Positions 27,201 to 35,327 of a DNA stretch of 64,000 nt are shown piece after piece. Made by a program: the position numbers and the translations under genes. Location: contig JAUJYZ010000761.1 in assembly GCA_033675265.1 (NCBI GenBank), positions 52,501 to 116,500 on the forward strand, in the 5' to 3' direction. A model generated the notes under the pieces. The model was not told the origin of the DNA and did no database searches. It was given only the letters and a program-made list of their open reading frames with translations. Positions within the stretch are counted from its first letter, which is position 1. Each line of letters starts with the position of its first letter. Source of the stretch: Actinostola sp. cb2023. Its lineage: Eukaryota; Cnidaria; Anthozoa; Actiniaria; Actinostolidae.

Positions 27201-27413
27201 AAGGCTGAGGCTGTGAGGGAGAGAAAGGTGATGGCTGAGAAGAAGGCGGCGGATGAGAGGAAGGCGGCAGATGAGAGGAATGTGGAGGCTGAGAGGGAGG
27301 TGGCGGATGAGAGCAAGGTGATGGGTGAGAGGGTGGCAGCGGCTGGATCAAAAAGAGCAAAGAGGAGACAAAGGCAGAAAGCAATGAAATCAAAAAAAAT
27401 GAAATTTGATTGA
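2673..27413 (+). CDS. 26-exon UAS-domain (FAF/UBXD8-like) protein with mini-exon repeats and charged helical tail
   Basis: I joined these exons by GT-AG sites and phase: 2673-2986, 3066-3214, 5703-5786, 6056-6097, ten mini-exons from 6238 to 8376 (listed separately), 9535-9576, 9803-9844, 9924-9971, 10067-10134, 10329-10411, 10925-11010, 13019-13120, 13360-13438, 13742-13787, 14088-14120, 21680-21743, 26401-27413. The lengths sum to 3,201 nt, exactly in frame, for about 1,066 residues ending in TGA. Order: Ser-rich start, folded N-terminal module, acidic linker, S/T/P repeats, UAS-like region, acidic stretch, charged helix, basic tail. UAS domains of FAF1/UBXD8 bind fatty acids or partners in ubiquitin/p97 pathways. 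No UBX domain is seen, so the role here is open. The start at 2673 is the first in-frame ATG; an ATG at 2727 (M-E-G-N) is also possible. No signal peptide is seen. Confidence 0.7.
3515..4488. mobile_element. hAT-like non-autonomous DNA element in intron 2
   Basis: The left end GGGGCGTAGCGTGC (about 3518) pairs with GCACGCTACGCCCC (4472-4485) at the right, giving termini close to CAGGGGCGTAGC as in many hAT-type elements. Inside is a second inverted repeat: the sequence near 4008-4072 (GCGATTTGCAAAAATTCTG and an ATATCGAT run) recurs reverse-complemented near 4217-4283. There is no transposase. The flanking 8-mers do not match, so no target-site duplication is shown and the superfamily is tentative. 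Confidence 0.5.
4700..5482. mobile_element. Foldback element with inverted 21-bp satellite core
   Basis: A near-palindrome about 780 bp long in intron 2. The outer arms (about 4705-4850 and 5325-5480) share CGTCAAAAACAGTTT, CTTCCCCTTTCCCCTCCCC and TTCGCAGGCTATCAAGCTTC in opposite orientations. The core is a tandem array of a 21-bp unit (CTTTACTACTGTCATGTG plus three bases). It runs in one direction to about 5118 and in the reverse direction after it. All reading frames are open only because the unit lacks stops. There is no gene inside. Confidence 0.7.
5703..5786 (+). CDS. Exon 3 of the UAS gene: acidic linker
   Basis: 84 nt after a good acceptor (TGTGTTTTTAG) and before donor GTTAGT. It encodes about 28 residues with an acidic core (F-F-D-D-D-F-E-D-D-D-D-N). 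Phase 1 at both ends matches the mini-exons that follow. Confidence 0.6.
6056..8376 (+). CDS. Tandem array of 11 symmetric S/T/P-rich mini-exons
   Basis: One truncated exon (6056-6097, 42 nt) and ten full copies: 6238-6327, 6467-6556, 6696-6785, 6927-7016, 7159-7248, 7390-7479, 7619-7708, 7849-7938 (90 nt each), 8065-8157 and 8284-8376 (93 nt). Each is bounded by TAG or TTAG and GTATAT, starts and ends in phase 1, and encodes about 30 residues ending A-T-A-P-S-A-T-S-P-I-L-P-T-R-P-R-G. The genomic repeat unit is exon plus intron, about 216-232 bp. Introns are nearly identical, so the copies are recent or homogenised. Three exon subtypes are visible (T-V-T-T-R-A-C, N-V-T-T-H-T-S, and I-T-S-T-A-T-T). 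The product would be a flexible linker whose length changes by 30 residues per copy. Confidence 0.7.
8418..9133. other. Insertion interrupting the mini-exon repeat unit
   Basis: The repeat unit's intron motif breaks after TTAGTCTGTTGATAAT (about 8417) and resumes with ATACAAATGCATGTG at about 9135. About 715 bp of unrelated sequence lies between. It contains a 106-codon open frame (8411-8731) with no family features, which I do not accept as a gene. No terminal repeats were found, so its origin is unknown. Confidence 0.45.
9535..14120 (+). CDS. Exons 15-24 of the UAS gene: UAS/thioredoxin-like region
   Basis: Ten short exons (33-102 nt). After an acidic start (S-E-D-D-E-E-Y) comes H-Q-Y-V-E-Y-M-S-G-G-G-I-L-V, then F-F-G-K-V-E-E-A-C-Q-Q-A-R and W-K-P-L-L-L-I-V-T-K-S-H-D, then F-P-L-V-C-F-A-H. 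This follows the layout of UAS domains in FAF1/FAF2 (F-x-G-s-L-e-e-A-x-x-x-A, then K-x-L-L-v-y-l-H). A basic segment K-E-E-E-K-Q-R-R (13742 exon) comes next, where FAF proteins have a coiled coil. For exon 13019-13120 the acceptor AATGACAG was chosen because the earlier TTTCAG (12994) brings a stop. The UAS assignment is by pattern only. Confidence 0.5.
11156..12930 (+). repeat. CAT/ATC-rich minisatellite in intron 20
   Basis: About 1.8 kb of imperfect repeats of the kind ATCATCAATCATCATCATCA plus AACCATCACTGACC. Unit length varies (roughly 27-35 bp). It fills most of the intron between exons 10925-11010 and 13019-13120. The 89-codon frame at 11330-11599 is a product of the repeat. Confidence 0.9.
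14424..21560 (+). repeat. Higher-order satellite of 67-bp and 84-bp units
   Basis: The intron 14121-21679 is filled by two unrelated tandem units. Unit A is 67 bp (TTAATTAATATGATGTAGCT through GTACATGTATGTAGG to ATGGGGTAATG). Unit B is 84 bp (ATGCAGCTGGAGATGATGG through CCTGAAACGAAAAGGTGTTT). B blocks lie at about 14.76-15.42, 17.25-17.50, 18.74-19.24 and 19.95-20.87 kb, with A blocks between them. Each B-to-A junction is the same (GGGTCATTACTATATTATG at about 15418, 17498, 19239 and 20869), as is each A-to-B junction. The array is therefore a higher-order repeat of about 1.6-2.1 kb. Confidence 0.9.
21680..21743 (+). CDS. Exon 25 of the UAS gene
   Basis: 64 nt between TTAATTTCAG and donor GTAAAA. 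It encodes V-V-F-K-D-I-A-P-Y-N-E-R-G-N and ends acidic. It is isolated between a 7.6 kb satellite-filled intron and a 4.7 kb intron holding a transposon-like element. Confidence 0.6.
22100..22140. repeat. Perfect hairpin, 19-bp arms
   Basis: TAATTGGCTGAGTTACGAT is followed by three bases and its exact reverse complement. It lies inside the 21.8-26.3 kb element. Confidence 0.8.
23043..23400. repeat. Direct duplication next to a 'GATAAGCCGCAC' motif pair
   Basis: A block of about 104 bp (starting TATCTCCTAAGTGCTTGCAA) occurs at 23043-23146 and again at about 23157-23262. A diverged third copy (TGCTTACAACAGAATCACT) follows near 23312. Between them lies CCGTATTCACCGGCGTATAA with repeated ATAAGCCGCAC, which looks like the end of a small DNA element. 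Confidence 0.55.
24318..24395. repeat. Inverted repeat (hairpin)
   Basis: AATAGCATGGTTTGTA then GTGATATTTGGGATA, a short loop, then ATCCCAAATATCAC and TACAAACCATGCTATT. The arms total about 31 bp. Confidence 0.75.
24612..24698 (+). CDS. Possible first coding exon inside the 21.8-26.3 kb element
   Basis: An ATG opens 29 codons (M-A-K-N-T-S-L-N-R-Q-S-Y-I-E-S-S, then K-E-K-L-L-E-M-L-K-H-R-P-C) that run into a good donor, GTATGT, at 24699. The composition is protein-like and unlike the surrounding sequence. No downstream exon was identified and I do not recognise the family. It could be a captured or nested first exon, or chance. Confidence 0.25.
26401..27413 (+). CDS. Last exon of the UAS gene: K/E/A/D repeat helix and basic tail
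   Basis: The acceptor TTTCCAG at 26400 joins in frame (phase 1) to the exon at 21680. The exon encodes about 337 residues ending at TGA (27411-27413). An acidic start (D-D-D-E-N-E-E-E) leads into about 290 residues of repeats: six-residue units K-A-A-D-E-K or K-A-A-D-E-R, broken by K-A-E-A-V-R-E-R-K and K-V-I-A-E-K. The pattern predicts a long charged alpha-helix (single-helix or coiled-coil). The last 25 residues are basic (S-K-R-A-K-R-R-Q-R-Q-K) and resemble a nuclear-localisation signal. Block duplications about 150 bp long are visible in the DNA. The long open frames on the opposite strand are shadows of this repeat. Confidence 0.75.
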
Positions 27414-27529
27414 AATTTTTAATAGAAAATGACAAGAGAAAAAAAAAGTCAAGTATCTAGTATTAAAAATGTTTTAAACATCTAGTATTATATAACTAGT
27501 ATATAAATCTAGCATTATATACACCTGTT

Positions 27530-28130
27530 TTAACAATACAGTTCAACTAGACAAATCTATTGTCAATTTTATTGAACAAGCTAGCTTGTGTATTTTTACA
27601 ACTTAAATGATTTGTATCATTTCCATGTAGTAGTTGGAAATATCTATACAGTTCAACTAGACAAATCTATTGTCAATTTTATTGAACAAGCTAGCTTGTG
27701 TATTTTTACAACTTAAATGATTTGTATCATTTCCATGTAGTAGTTGGAAATATCTAGTATTATATAACTAGTGTTAAGGTTTTCAAACAATACAGTTCAA
27801 CTAGACAAATTTATTGTCAATTTTATTGAACAAGCTAGCTTGTGTATTTTTACAACTTAAATCATTTGTATCATTTCCATGTAGTAGTTGGATCAAATAT
27901 CTTTACAGTTCAACTTGACAAATTTATTGTCAATTTTATTGAACAAGCTAGCTTGTGTATTTTTACAACTTAAATCATTTGTATCATTTCCATGTAGTAG
28001 TTGGATCAAATATCTATACAGGTCAACTAGAAAAATCTATTTTCAATTTTATTGAACAAGCTAGCTTGTGTATTTTTACAACTTTTAAGAATGATTTGTA
28101 TCGTTTCCATGTACTAGTTGGACATATCTA
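27530..28130 (+). repeat. Five-copy 3'UTR repeat of about 110-140 bp
   Basis: Copies begin near 27538, 27649, 27790, 27905 and 28018, each containing ATTGTCAATTTTATTGAACA, AGCTAGCTTGTGTATTTTTA and TTTCCATGTAGTAGTTGG. They lie between the stop codon and the likely polyadenylation signal of the UAS gene, so they are probably transcribed. Confidence 0.8.
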
Positions 28131-28144
28131 GTATTAGTATTATT

Positions 28145-28150
28145 AATAAA
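28145..28150 (+). promoter_or_regulatory. Candidate polyadenylation signal AATAAA of the UAS gene
   Basis: AATAAA about 730 bp after the stop codon and just past the 3'UTR repeats. Chosen by position only. Confidence 0.4.
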
Positions 28151-28284
28151 ATATTGTCAAAGCTAAAATTAGTGTTGATTGATTATTGGGTACATTATGC
28201 CGGTATATGGGCTAATAGAGTGATTTCCAATATATATATGATCTAATAGTCAAATGAACACAAGAAAACAATGAAATTACCATC

Positions 28285-28745
28285 TATTATTATTCTCATA
28301 TCACAGATTAAAAATGAATGGATGATTGATTGGATATATGATATGATTGGGTAAATGAATGAATGGATGAGTGAAGGAATGGATGATTGGATGGATGGAT
28401 GAATGAATAAATAATTGGATGAATGAATGGATAAATGATTGGATATATGAATGAATGAATGAATATATGAGATTAGGAATGAATGAAAAAATTTAAATGG
28501 GATCAGATAAATGAATGGATGAATAGATGAATGAATAAATAATTGGATGAATGAATGGATAAATGAATGGATAATTGGATATATGAATGAATGAATGAAT
28601 ATATGAGAGATTTGGAATGAATGAATATATTTAAATGGGATCAGATATTTGGATGAATGAATAAATATTTGGATGAATGAATAAATGGATGAATGAATAA
28701 ATGGATGAATGAATAAATAATTGGATGAATGAATGAATGGGAATT
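28285..28745 (+). repeat. GAATGAATGGAT-type microsatellite
   Basis: Tandem four-base variants (GAAT, GGAT, AAAT) with larger blocks about 120 bp long repeated two or three times. Long minus-strand frames here are repeat artefacts. Confidence 0.85.
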
Positions 28746-28782
28746 CCAAATGAACAACGAAAACACACATTTACTTATACTT

Positions 28783-28970
28783 CGATCTCTCGATCTCTCG
28801 ATCTCTCGATCTCTCGATCTCTCGATCTCTCGATCTCTCGATCTCACGATCTCACGATCTCTTCGAACTCTCGATCTCACGATCTCTCGATCTCTCGATC
28901 TCCAATTCCGGAAGGTCCTCCGGAAGTATCGATCCCGATCCTCGATCTCACGATCCCTCGATCTGAAGTC
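28783..28970 (+). repeat. 8-bp CTCGATCT repeat
   Basis: About 10 near-perfect CTCGATCT units, then degenerate copies (CACGATCT, CTCGATCC) to about 28970. No coding evidence. Confidence 0.85.
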
Positions 28971-29933
28971 CTCGAATAGGCAAACGAGGTACGTTTGATA
29001 GATCGAGACACGTTCTCGAATGAACGAAGACGTTGACCACCAACATTGAGTGATCCCAATTGTTTCCTATAGATAATGGTATTTAGAGTAATGAAAATTA
29101 TTGCATTCCTAATGTAGCTATTAGAAAAGGTTGATGTGAATAAAGACAACAAACCATCCTCTACTTTATTTCAACATTATCCACAACACAGCTATAGCTT
29201 AATATTATATCTTCTTTGTAAAGCCCTTTTGAGCGACAATATCCAAATATTTTGTCACTTTTATATGTTCGTTCAAAATTCTGGCAGCGTGTGTCTAGAC
29301 TGATTCACGATGATAAGTCGCTGTTTTCGCTCCTTTGCTGCATATCATTGTGAGCGAAAATCAGAATCAACGATAGCGAACAGTGCCTTCAAATGTAGCC
29401 AGAAAATTTGACCTCGAATAGCCCTTTCATCATGCAAGCTAACTGAAAATACTTTTAGTCGGCTCAAGTCAGAATTTCAGTTTTTTAAATTTGATTTAAT
29501 ATTAATTCTGAGCCAGTTTGTTTTAATAAATAGCTGACTTGATATGTTGTAGAATCAATGAAATGGCAGGTAATAATAATATAAAGTCTTGCATGAGCTT
29601 AAAAAAAACAGTTGATTTTTTCTACCGTAGAAAAAATCATTGTACACATTAAGCTCAAACTGGCTTTAGTATTATTTTACCTGAAAACCACTCTACTCTT
29701 TGATAAGTAGACTATTATAACTTAGTTCAGGATGTTATTATAATTTTGAATTCCTTAGCTTTCTTGGCTTTTCTACACGGCTATTTCATGTACATTTTTT
29801 TGTTTCATCATAAATAAAATAAAATAAATAATTTCAGTTTTTAAAACGTTATATTTGTCATTTTTTTCATTATTAATCAAAGTAACAAACTTGTCGTGAA
29901 AAGTAGAGAAATATATACTAATTTTTCTGAAGG
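28971..29933. other. Intergenic, one foldback patch
   Basis: AT-rich sequence without a supportable exon. Around 29512-29700 there is a nested inverted repeat: GAGCCAGTTTG / CAAACTGGCTT outside, GAGCTTA / TAAGCTC further in, and TGATTTTTTCTA / TAGAAAAAATCA at the centre (about 29615-29640). This probably marks a small foldback element. Confidence 0.45.
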
Positions 29934-30115
29934 GGGGGGGGGGGGGGGGGGGGGGGCGAATTCACCAGGAGGTAAAATCACCAGAAGGGGGGGCGAAATC
30001 ACCAGAGGGGGGCGAAATCTCCGGTGAATTCGCCCTGGGGGGGACAAATTCACCGGTGAATTCTCCCCGGGGGGGGGGGGGGGGGGGGCGAATCCCACGG
30101 GGGGGGGGGGAGAAT
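29934..30115. repeat. G-run cluster
   Basis: Several runs of 8-18 consecutive G alternate with GGGCGAAATCACCAG-type and AATTCACC-type motifs. Such strings can form G-quadruplexes and are error-prone in assembly. The minus-strand proline-rich frame is an artefact of them. Confidence 0.8.
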
Positions 30116-30242
30116 TCCCCTCGACACCGGCACGTGGTCGTGCAAACCCTCTATAGTAACACGTGGTAAAGCTGTCTCAAGTTTCAAATTAAAATCTTCG
30201 ACGTGTTTCAGTTCTATTTTTATTTAGCATATTTTATGTCGG

Positions 30243-30908
30243 CATCAGACAAGACGCCATGACAGACAAGACGCCATGACAGACAAGACGCCATGACAGA
30301 CAACACGCCATGACAGACAACACGCCATGACAGACAACACACCATGACAGACAACACGCCATGACAGACAACACGCCATGACAGACAACACGCCATGACA
30401 GACAACACGCCATGACAGACAACACGCCATGACAGACAACACGCCATGACAGACAAGACGCCATGACAGACAAGACGCCATGACAGACAAGACGCCATGA
30501 CAGACAAGACGCCATGACAGACAACACGCCATGACAGACAACACGCCATGACAGACAACACGCCATGACAGACAACACGCCATGACAGACAACACGCCAT
30601 GACAGACAACACACCATGACAGACAAGACGCCATGACAGACAAGACGCCATGACAGACAAGACGCCATGACAGACAAGACGCCATGACAGACAAGACGCC
30701 ATGACAGACAACACGCCATGACAGACAACACGCCATGACAGACAACACGCCATGACAGACAACACGCCATGACAGACAACACGCCATGACAGACAACACG
30801 CCATGACAGACAACACGCCATGACAGACAACACGCCATGACAGACAACACGCCATGACAGACAACACGCCATGACAGACAACACGCCATGACAGACAACA
30901 CGCCATGA
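30243..30908 (+). repeat. 17-bp satellite (about 39 copies)
   Basis: The unit ACGCCATGACAGACAAC, with a variant having G in place of the final C (ACAAG), repeats without length change. Variant and consensus units are grouped in blocks. Three minus-strand frames are open through the array because the unit has no stops. Confidence 0.95.
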
Positions 30909-31249
30909 CCAGCTGTAAGCTGGTTCCTTCGATGTTCATGAAAAAGATCAGCTGTCCTCCTGACCGTTTGTAAATTGAGGATTATGAATTATGTAGTTTT
31001 AACTGTATAAATGTCTCAAAAGTACTCTTTTTATAAAGATTATTATATATTTCCTTTTACCTTTGAATTTATCATTATGAATGATAAGGCCTACGGCGGC
31101 TTTATTACTCATATATAAATGTTCATTTTATAGAGCTGAGACAGGGATGGGTCCACGAATTTTTGAGAGGGGGGTCCAAATGTATAACCTGTAGCAAAAC
31201 TAGATTATGGGATAAAACAATCAATTGAACCCCAGGTATGACAGGGGGG

Positions 31250-32680
31250 TCCTGAACCCCCTGTATGAATCCCCTGTATGAACCCCCTGTATGAACCGCC
31301 TGTATGAATCCCCTGTATGAACCCCCTGTATGAACCCCCTGTATGAACCGCCTGTATGAACCCCCTGTATGAACCCCCTGTATGAATCCCCTGTATGAAC
31401 CCCCTGTATGAATCCCCTGTATGAACCCCCTGTATGAATCCCCTGTATGAATCCCCTGTATGAACCCCCTGTATGAACCCCCTGTATGAACCCCCTGTAT
31501 GAATCCCCTGTATGAACCCCCTGTATGAACCCCCTGTATGAACCCCCTGTATGAACCCCCTGTATGAACCCCATGTATGAACCCCCTGTATGAACTGCCT
31601 GTATGAACCCCCTGTATGAACCGCCTGTATGAATCCCCTGTATGAATCCCCTGTATGAACCCCCTGTATGAATCCCCTGTATGAATCCCCTGTATGAACC
31701 CCCTGTATGAACCCCCTGTATGAACCCCCTGTATGAACCCCTTGTATGAATCCCCTGTATGAACCCCCTGTATGAACCCCCTGTATGAACCCGCTGTATG
31801 AACCCCCTGTATGAACCCCCTGTATGAACCGCCTGTATGAACCCCCTGTATGAACCGCCTGTATGAACCCCCTGTATGAACCGCCTGTATGAACCCCCTG
31901 TATGAATCCCCTGTATGAACCCCATGTATGAACCCCCTGTATGAACTGCCTGTATGAACCCCCTGTATGAACCGCCTGTATGAATCCCCTGTATGAATCC
32001 CCTGTATGAACCCCCTGTATGAACCCCCTGTATGAACCGCCTGTATGAACCCCCTGTATGAACCCCATGTATGAACCCCCTGTATGAACCCCCTGTATGA
32101 ATCCCCTGTATGAACCCCCTGTATGAACCCCCTGTATGAACCCCCTGTATGAACCCCCTGTATTGAACCCCCTGTATGAACCCCCTGTATGAACCCCCTG
32201 TATGAACCCCCTGTATGAACCCCCTGTATGAACCCCCTGTATGAATGCCCTGTATGAACTCCCTGTATGAACCCCCTGTATGAACCCCCTGTATGAACCC
32301 CCTTTTATGAACCCCCTGTATGAACCCCCTGTATGAACCGCCTGTATGAACCCCCTGTATGAACCCCCTGTATGAATCCCCTGTATGAACCCCCTGTATG
32401 AATCCCCTGTATGAATCCCCTGTATGAACCCCCTGTATGAACCCCCTGTATGAACCCCCTGTATGAACCCCCTGTATGAATCCCCTGTATGAACCCCCTG
32501 TATGAATCCCCTGTATGAACCCCCTGTATGAATCCCCTGTATGAATCCCCTGTATGAACCCCCTGTATGAACCGCCTGTATGAACCGCCTGTATGAACCC
32601 CCTGTATGAACCCCCTGTATGAATCCCCTGTATGAACCCCCTGTATGAACCCCCTGTATGAAACCCCCTGTATGAACCCC
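31250..32680 (+). repeat. 13-bp satellite, left block (about 110 copies)
   Basis: The unit is CCCCCTGTATGAA, with single-base variants CCCCTGTATGAAT and CCGCCTGTATGAA scattered in it. Because 13 is not a multiple of 3, the predicted minus-strand protein repeats every 13 residues and is open in all frames. The 505-codon frame is not a gene. Confidence 0.95.
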
Positions 32681-35327
32681 CCCCTTGGTTAAATTTTTGG
32701 TGCTTAACTTGTACTTAAGCACTACTTAACACAACTACTTAGCACATACTTAATTAATGGTTAATGTGTATTTTAGTATATACCTGACTTGTATTTGGGC
32801 ATGAAACTTAAACACTACTTTATTTTATTCAAATCGTCTTTAATGCATACTTTATCCCTACCTTTTTGATATTTAACCTGTAATATAATATTTAGCCTTA
32901 ATATGTATCTAATAGGTATTTAACCTGTATTTGGTTCCTCTTCAAATATATATACTTAAGCAGTACTTAATTAGTGATGTTACTGTATTTAAACAATACC
33001 TAATATGTACTTAATATCTCTTCTTAATACAATCTTAATTTGTACTTAAAGTGTATTTAACCGAAATTAATTAATCTGTACTTTGACATCAACTTAAACA
33101 CTACTTAATTTTATTCAAATCGTCTTTAATGTATCCTTTATCCCTACCTTTTTGATATTTAACCTGTAATATAACATTTAGCCTTAATATGTATCTAATA
33201 TGTAATTAACCTGTATTTGGTTCCTCTTCAAATATATATACTTAAGCAATACTTAATTAGTGATCTTACTGTATTTAAACTATACCTAATCCGTATTATA
33301 ACATTTATACTTTACATGTATCTAACGGGATCTAACGGGTATATAAATAACGTATTTGGTTCCTCTTCAAATATATGTGATGTTGATGTATTTATGTAAT
33401 AAATATAAATGAAATAAATGAATATAGTTTAACCTATTCAAACTTATGCAAAAAGTTATCGATAGAAATGTTTTTTTCTATATATATATAGTCACACAAT
33501 AAGTGCTGGCCGATGCTGTCAGCAAGCGTTTTACCACTCGCACAGTCTGCTAATAAGCACTGGTGAAGCTCAGCGCATTAGCTTGACCAAGACTATATAT
33601 ACTTTGTTCAGATTTTTGAAATAATTTTCAGGCCTGAAAAGTTGTCTGAATACGGTTTAGTAAATAAGTTTTTAAAATTTAATTGTGTACGTGTTTGTAT
33701 GGTACAAAATAAAAATAAAAATTGTCATGCGGACGTAATTGTAGCGTGATCCCGAGCTCTATTAAGCATTCTCTTGTAGTTAGCGTCGTCTGAACTGCAT
33801 ACACTATATTCGTACCTGTAATCGTTAAATATCTGTAAAACGTCAATACAAGATGCCAAGGAAAGATAAATCGCTTTGTCCGGGTTGCAAAGAACCAAAG
33901 TCATCGCACAGATTCGGAAAGCCACATAAATCATGCTCTGGGCCAGCCGAGAACACGGTAAACAATTAAACAAAGCCTGTGAAAGACGAAACGATCGCGA
34001 CACTTACAGATCGATTCAGCTTAACTAATATGTTTTTATGATTCTAGTTTTACTTACAATTATATTATTCACGGTAATAATTGATCCACCCGATCACAGT
34101 AGTTCAAACATTGTATCGTTGTGTATTTTCACCAGTGCACTTCACGATTTGCCAAACAACTAGCTATATTATAATGTACGTTCGTACGGTGTTCGAATCG
34201 CGAGTACGCGTATACATCACATGTATATAGTCAAATGGAAATATATGCACGAGTAAACGAGTTTCAAATCAAACAGCTAGTGCAGATATTGGGTGAATCT
34301 TAATTTACCTTTAACTTTAGAATTGTAGCTTGAGAAGTTTCCTCTGCTGGACTAGCTATAGCTCCATTCGGGATCATATTGTATCATTATGTAGTACCCA
34401 CCGCGATAACTTGTCCGATATTGACCTTGATATTTTGTATTGGCATCACGGATCCACCGTCCAGTACACCAAAGCGAATTTCGAGCTCATATTTTAAGTA
34501 TAAAACGTTTAAAGTGCTAGTTATATCCAGCGATACACTCTGATGAAATTGGTACGTTGACCAGTGCTGCCTCGTACCTTGCACGTAACCGAAAATGAGC
34601 GCGCAAATATTTAGACCAATGGGATCGAAGAAATTTGAAATTTGATAATCCTTTAACAAATACATGTTAGAGTTAATTATTAGTATGAAAGTAAAATACG
34701 AATTAAGTAGGAAAGTAAAATACAAATTAATTTCTGTGAATTCAAGTAAAATACAAATTAAGTAGAACTTGCAAGGAAATAAAGGAAAATACAAATTAAA
34801 TAAGAACTAAAATGATTGTAATTTTATGTAACAGTGTTAAGGTACATGTTAAGTAGGGTATTTTTATAATACTTAAACAAAATATCGAAGACTTAATCCC
34901 TACTTAGGGAAAAAGTCTACATTGAATACAATACAGATATAAATTAAGCACAGACCTTAATGTGTATTTTTAACCTTTAGACATTTGCTTATGGTAAATA
35001 CAGATTAAGTAGACACTTACACACATTGGTAGTTATATTTAATTTGTATTTAACTTAATAGTATGGATTAAGTATACAGCAAATACATATTAGATACTGT
35101 ATTTTAACCGTACTTATACAACATTTGCTAGCTATTCGATATAAGTACGAGTTAAATACGTATTATACATAAGTTAAAACTCGAAGGGTTTTAACACTTT
35201 TAGCCAACTACTGTTCAAATACCAAACAAATACCAAAGACTGGAGATCAAATACATATTAAGTTTGAGTAAATACAAGTTAAGTCCAGTTCAAATATAGG
35301 TTAAGTAATTTTGTTTTCACAAGGGGG
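32681..35327. mobile_element. Transposon-like insertion splitting the 13-bp satellite
   Basis: The satellite stops at CCCCCTTGG (32680s) and restarts after CACAAGGGGG (about 35327), so the insert has inverted ends CCCCTTG / CAAGGGG. Inside the left end (to about 33400) are many TACTTAAT..GTATTTAACC motifs, including a 286-bp direct repeat starting near 32808 and 33093. Inside the right end (from about 34650) the same motif is reversed (AAATACAAATTAAGTA). This inverted subterminal layout suggests a non-autonomous DNA transposon. No transposase was recognised; the centre carries one exon-like frame (33853-33957). Confidence 0.55.
33853..33957 (+). CDS. Short Cys/His-rich exon-like frame within the 32.7-35.3 kb insert
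   Basis: An ATG opens 35 codons (M-P-R-K-D-K-S-L-C-P-G-C-K-E-P-K, then S-S-H-R-F-G-K-P-H-K-S-C) ending at a possible donor GTAAAC at 33958. C-x2-C followed by H and H-x3-C spacing looks like a zinc-binding knuckle. It stands out from its AT-rich surroundings. Read through, it ends at a stop 12 bases later. It may be the first exon of the element's protein or of a captured gene. Confidence 0.3.

Noticed and set aside
26326..27435. 369- and 308-codon Ser/Pro- and Ser/Ala-rich frames on the minus strand
   Set aside because: Shadows of the K/E/A/D repeat exon on the plus strand, which has a matching acceptor, phase and stop.
30243..30908. CRISPR-like regular repeats
   Set aside because: The units are contiguous with no spacers, the host is an animal and there are no cas genes. 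The same holds for every array in the window.
30220..30939. Three overlapping Cys/Trp/Val-rich frames of 216-239 codons
   Set aside because: Produced by the 17-bp satellite; all three frames of one strand are open at once.
34387..34794. 135-codon minus-strand frame in the 32.7-35.3 kb insert
   Set aside because: Its first half is AT-rich subterminal repeat. No motif was recognised, and it lies on the opposite strand to the more convincing 33853 frame.
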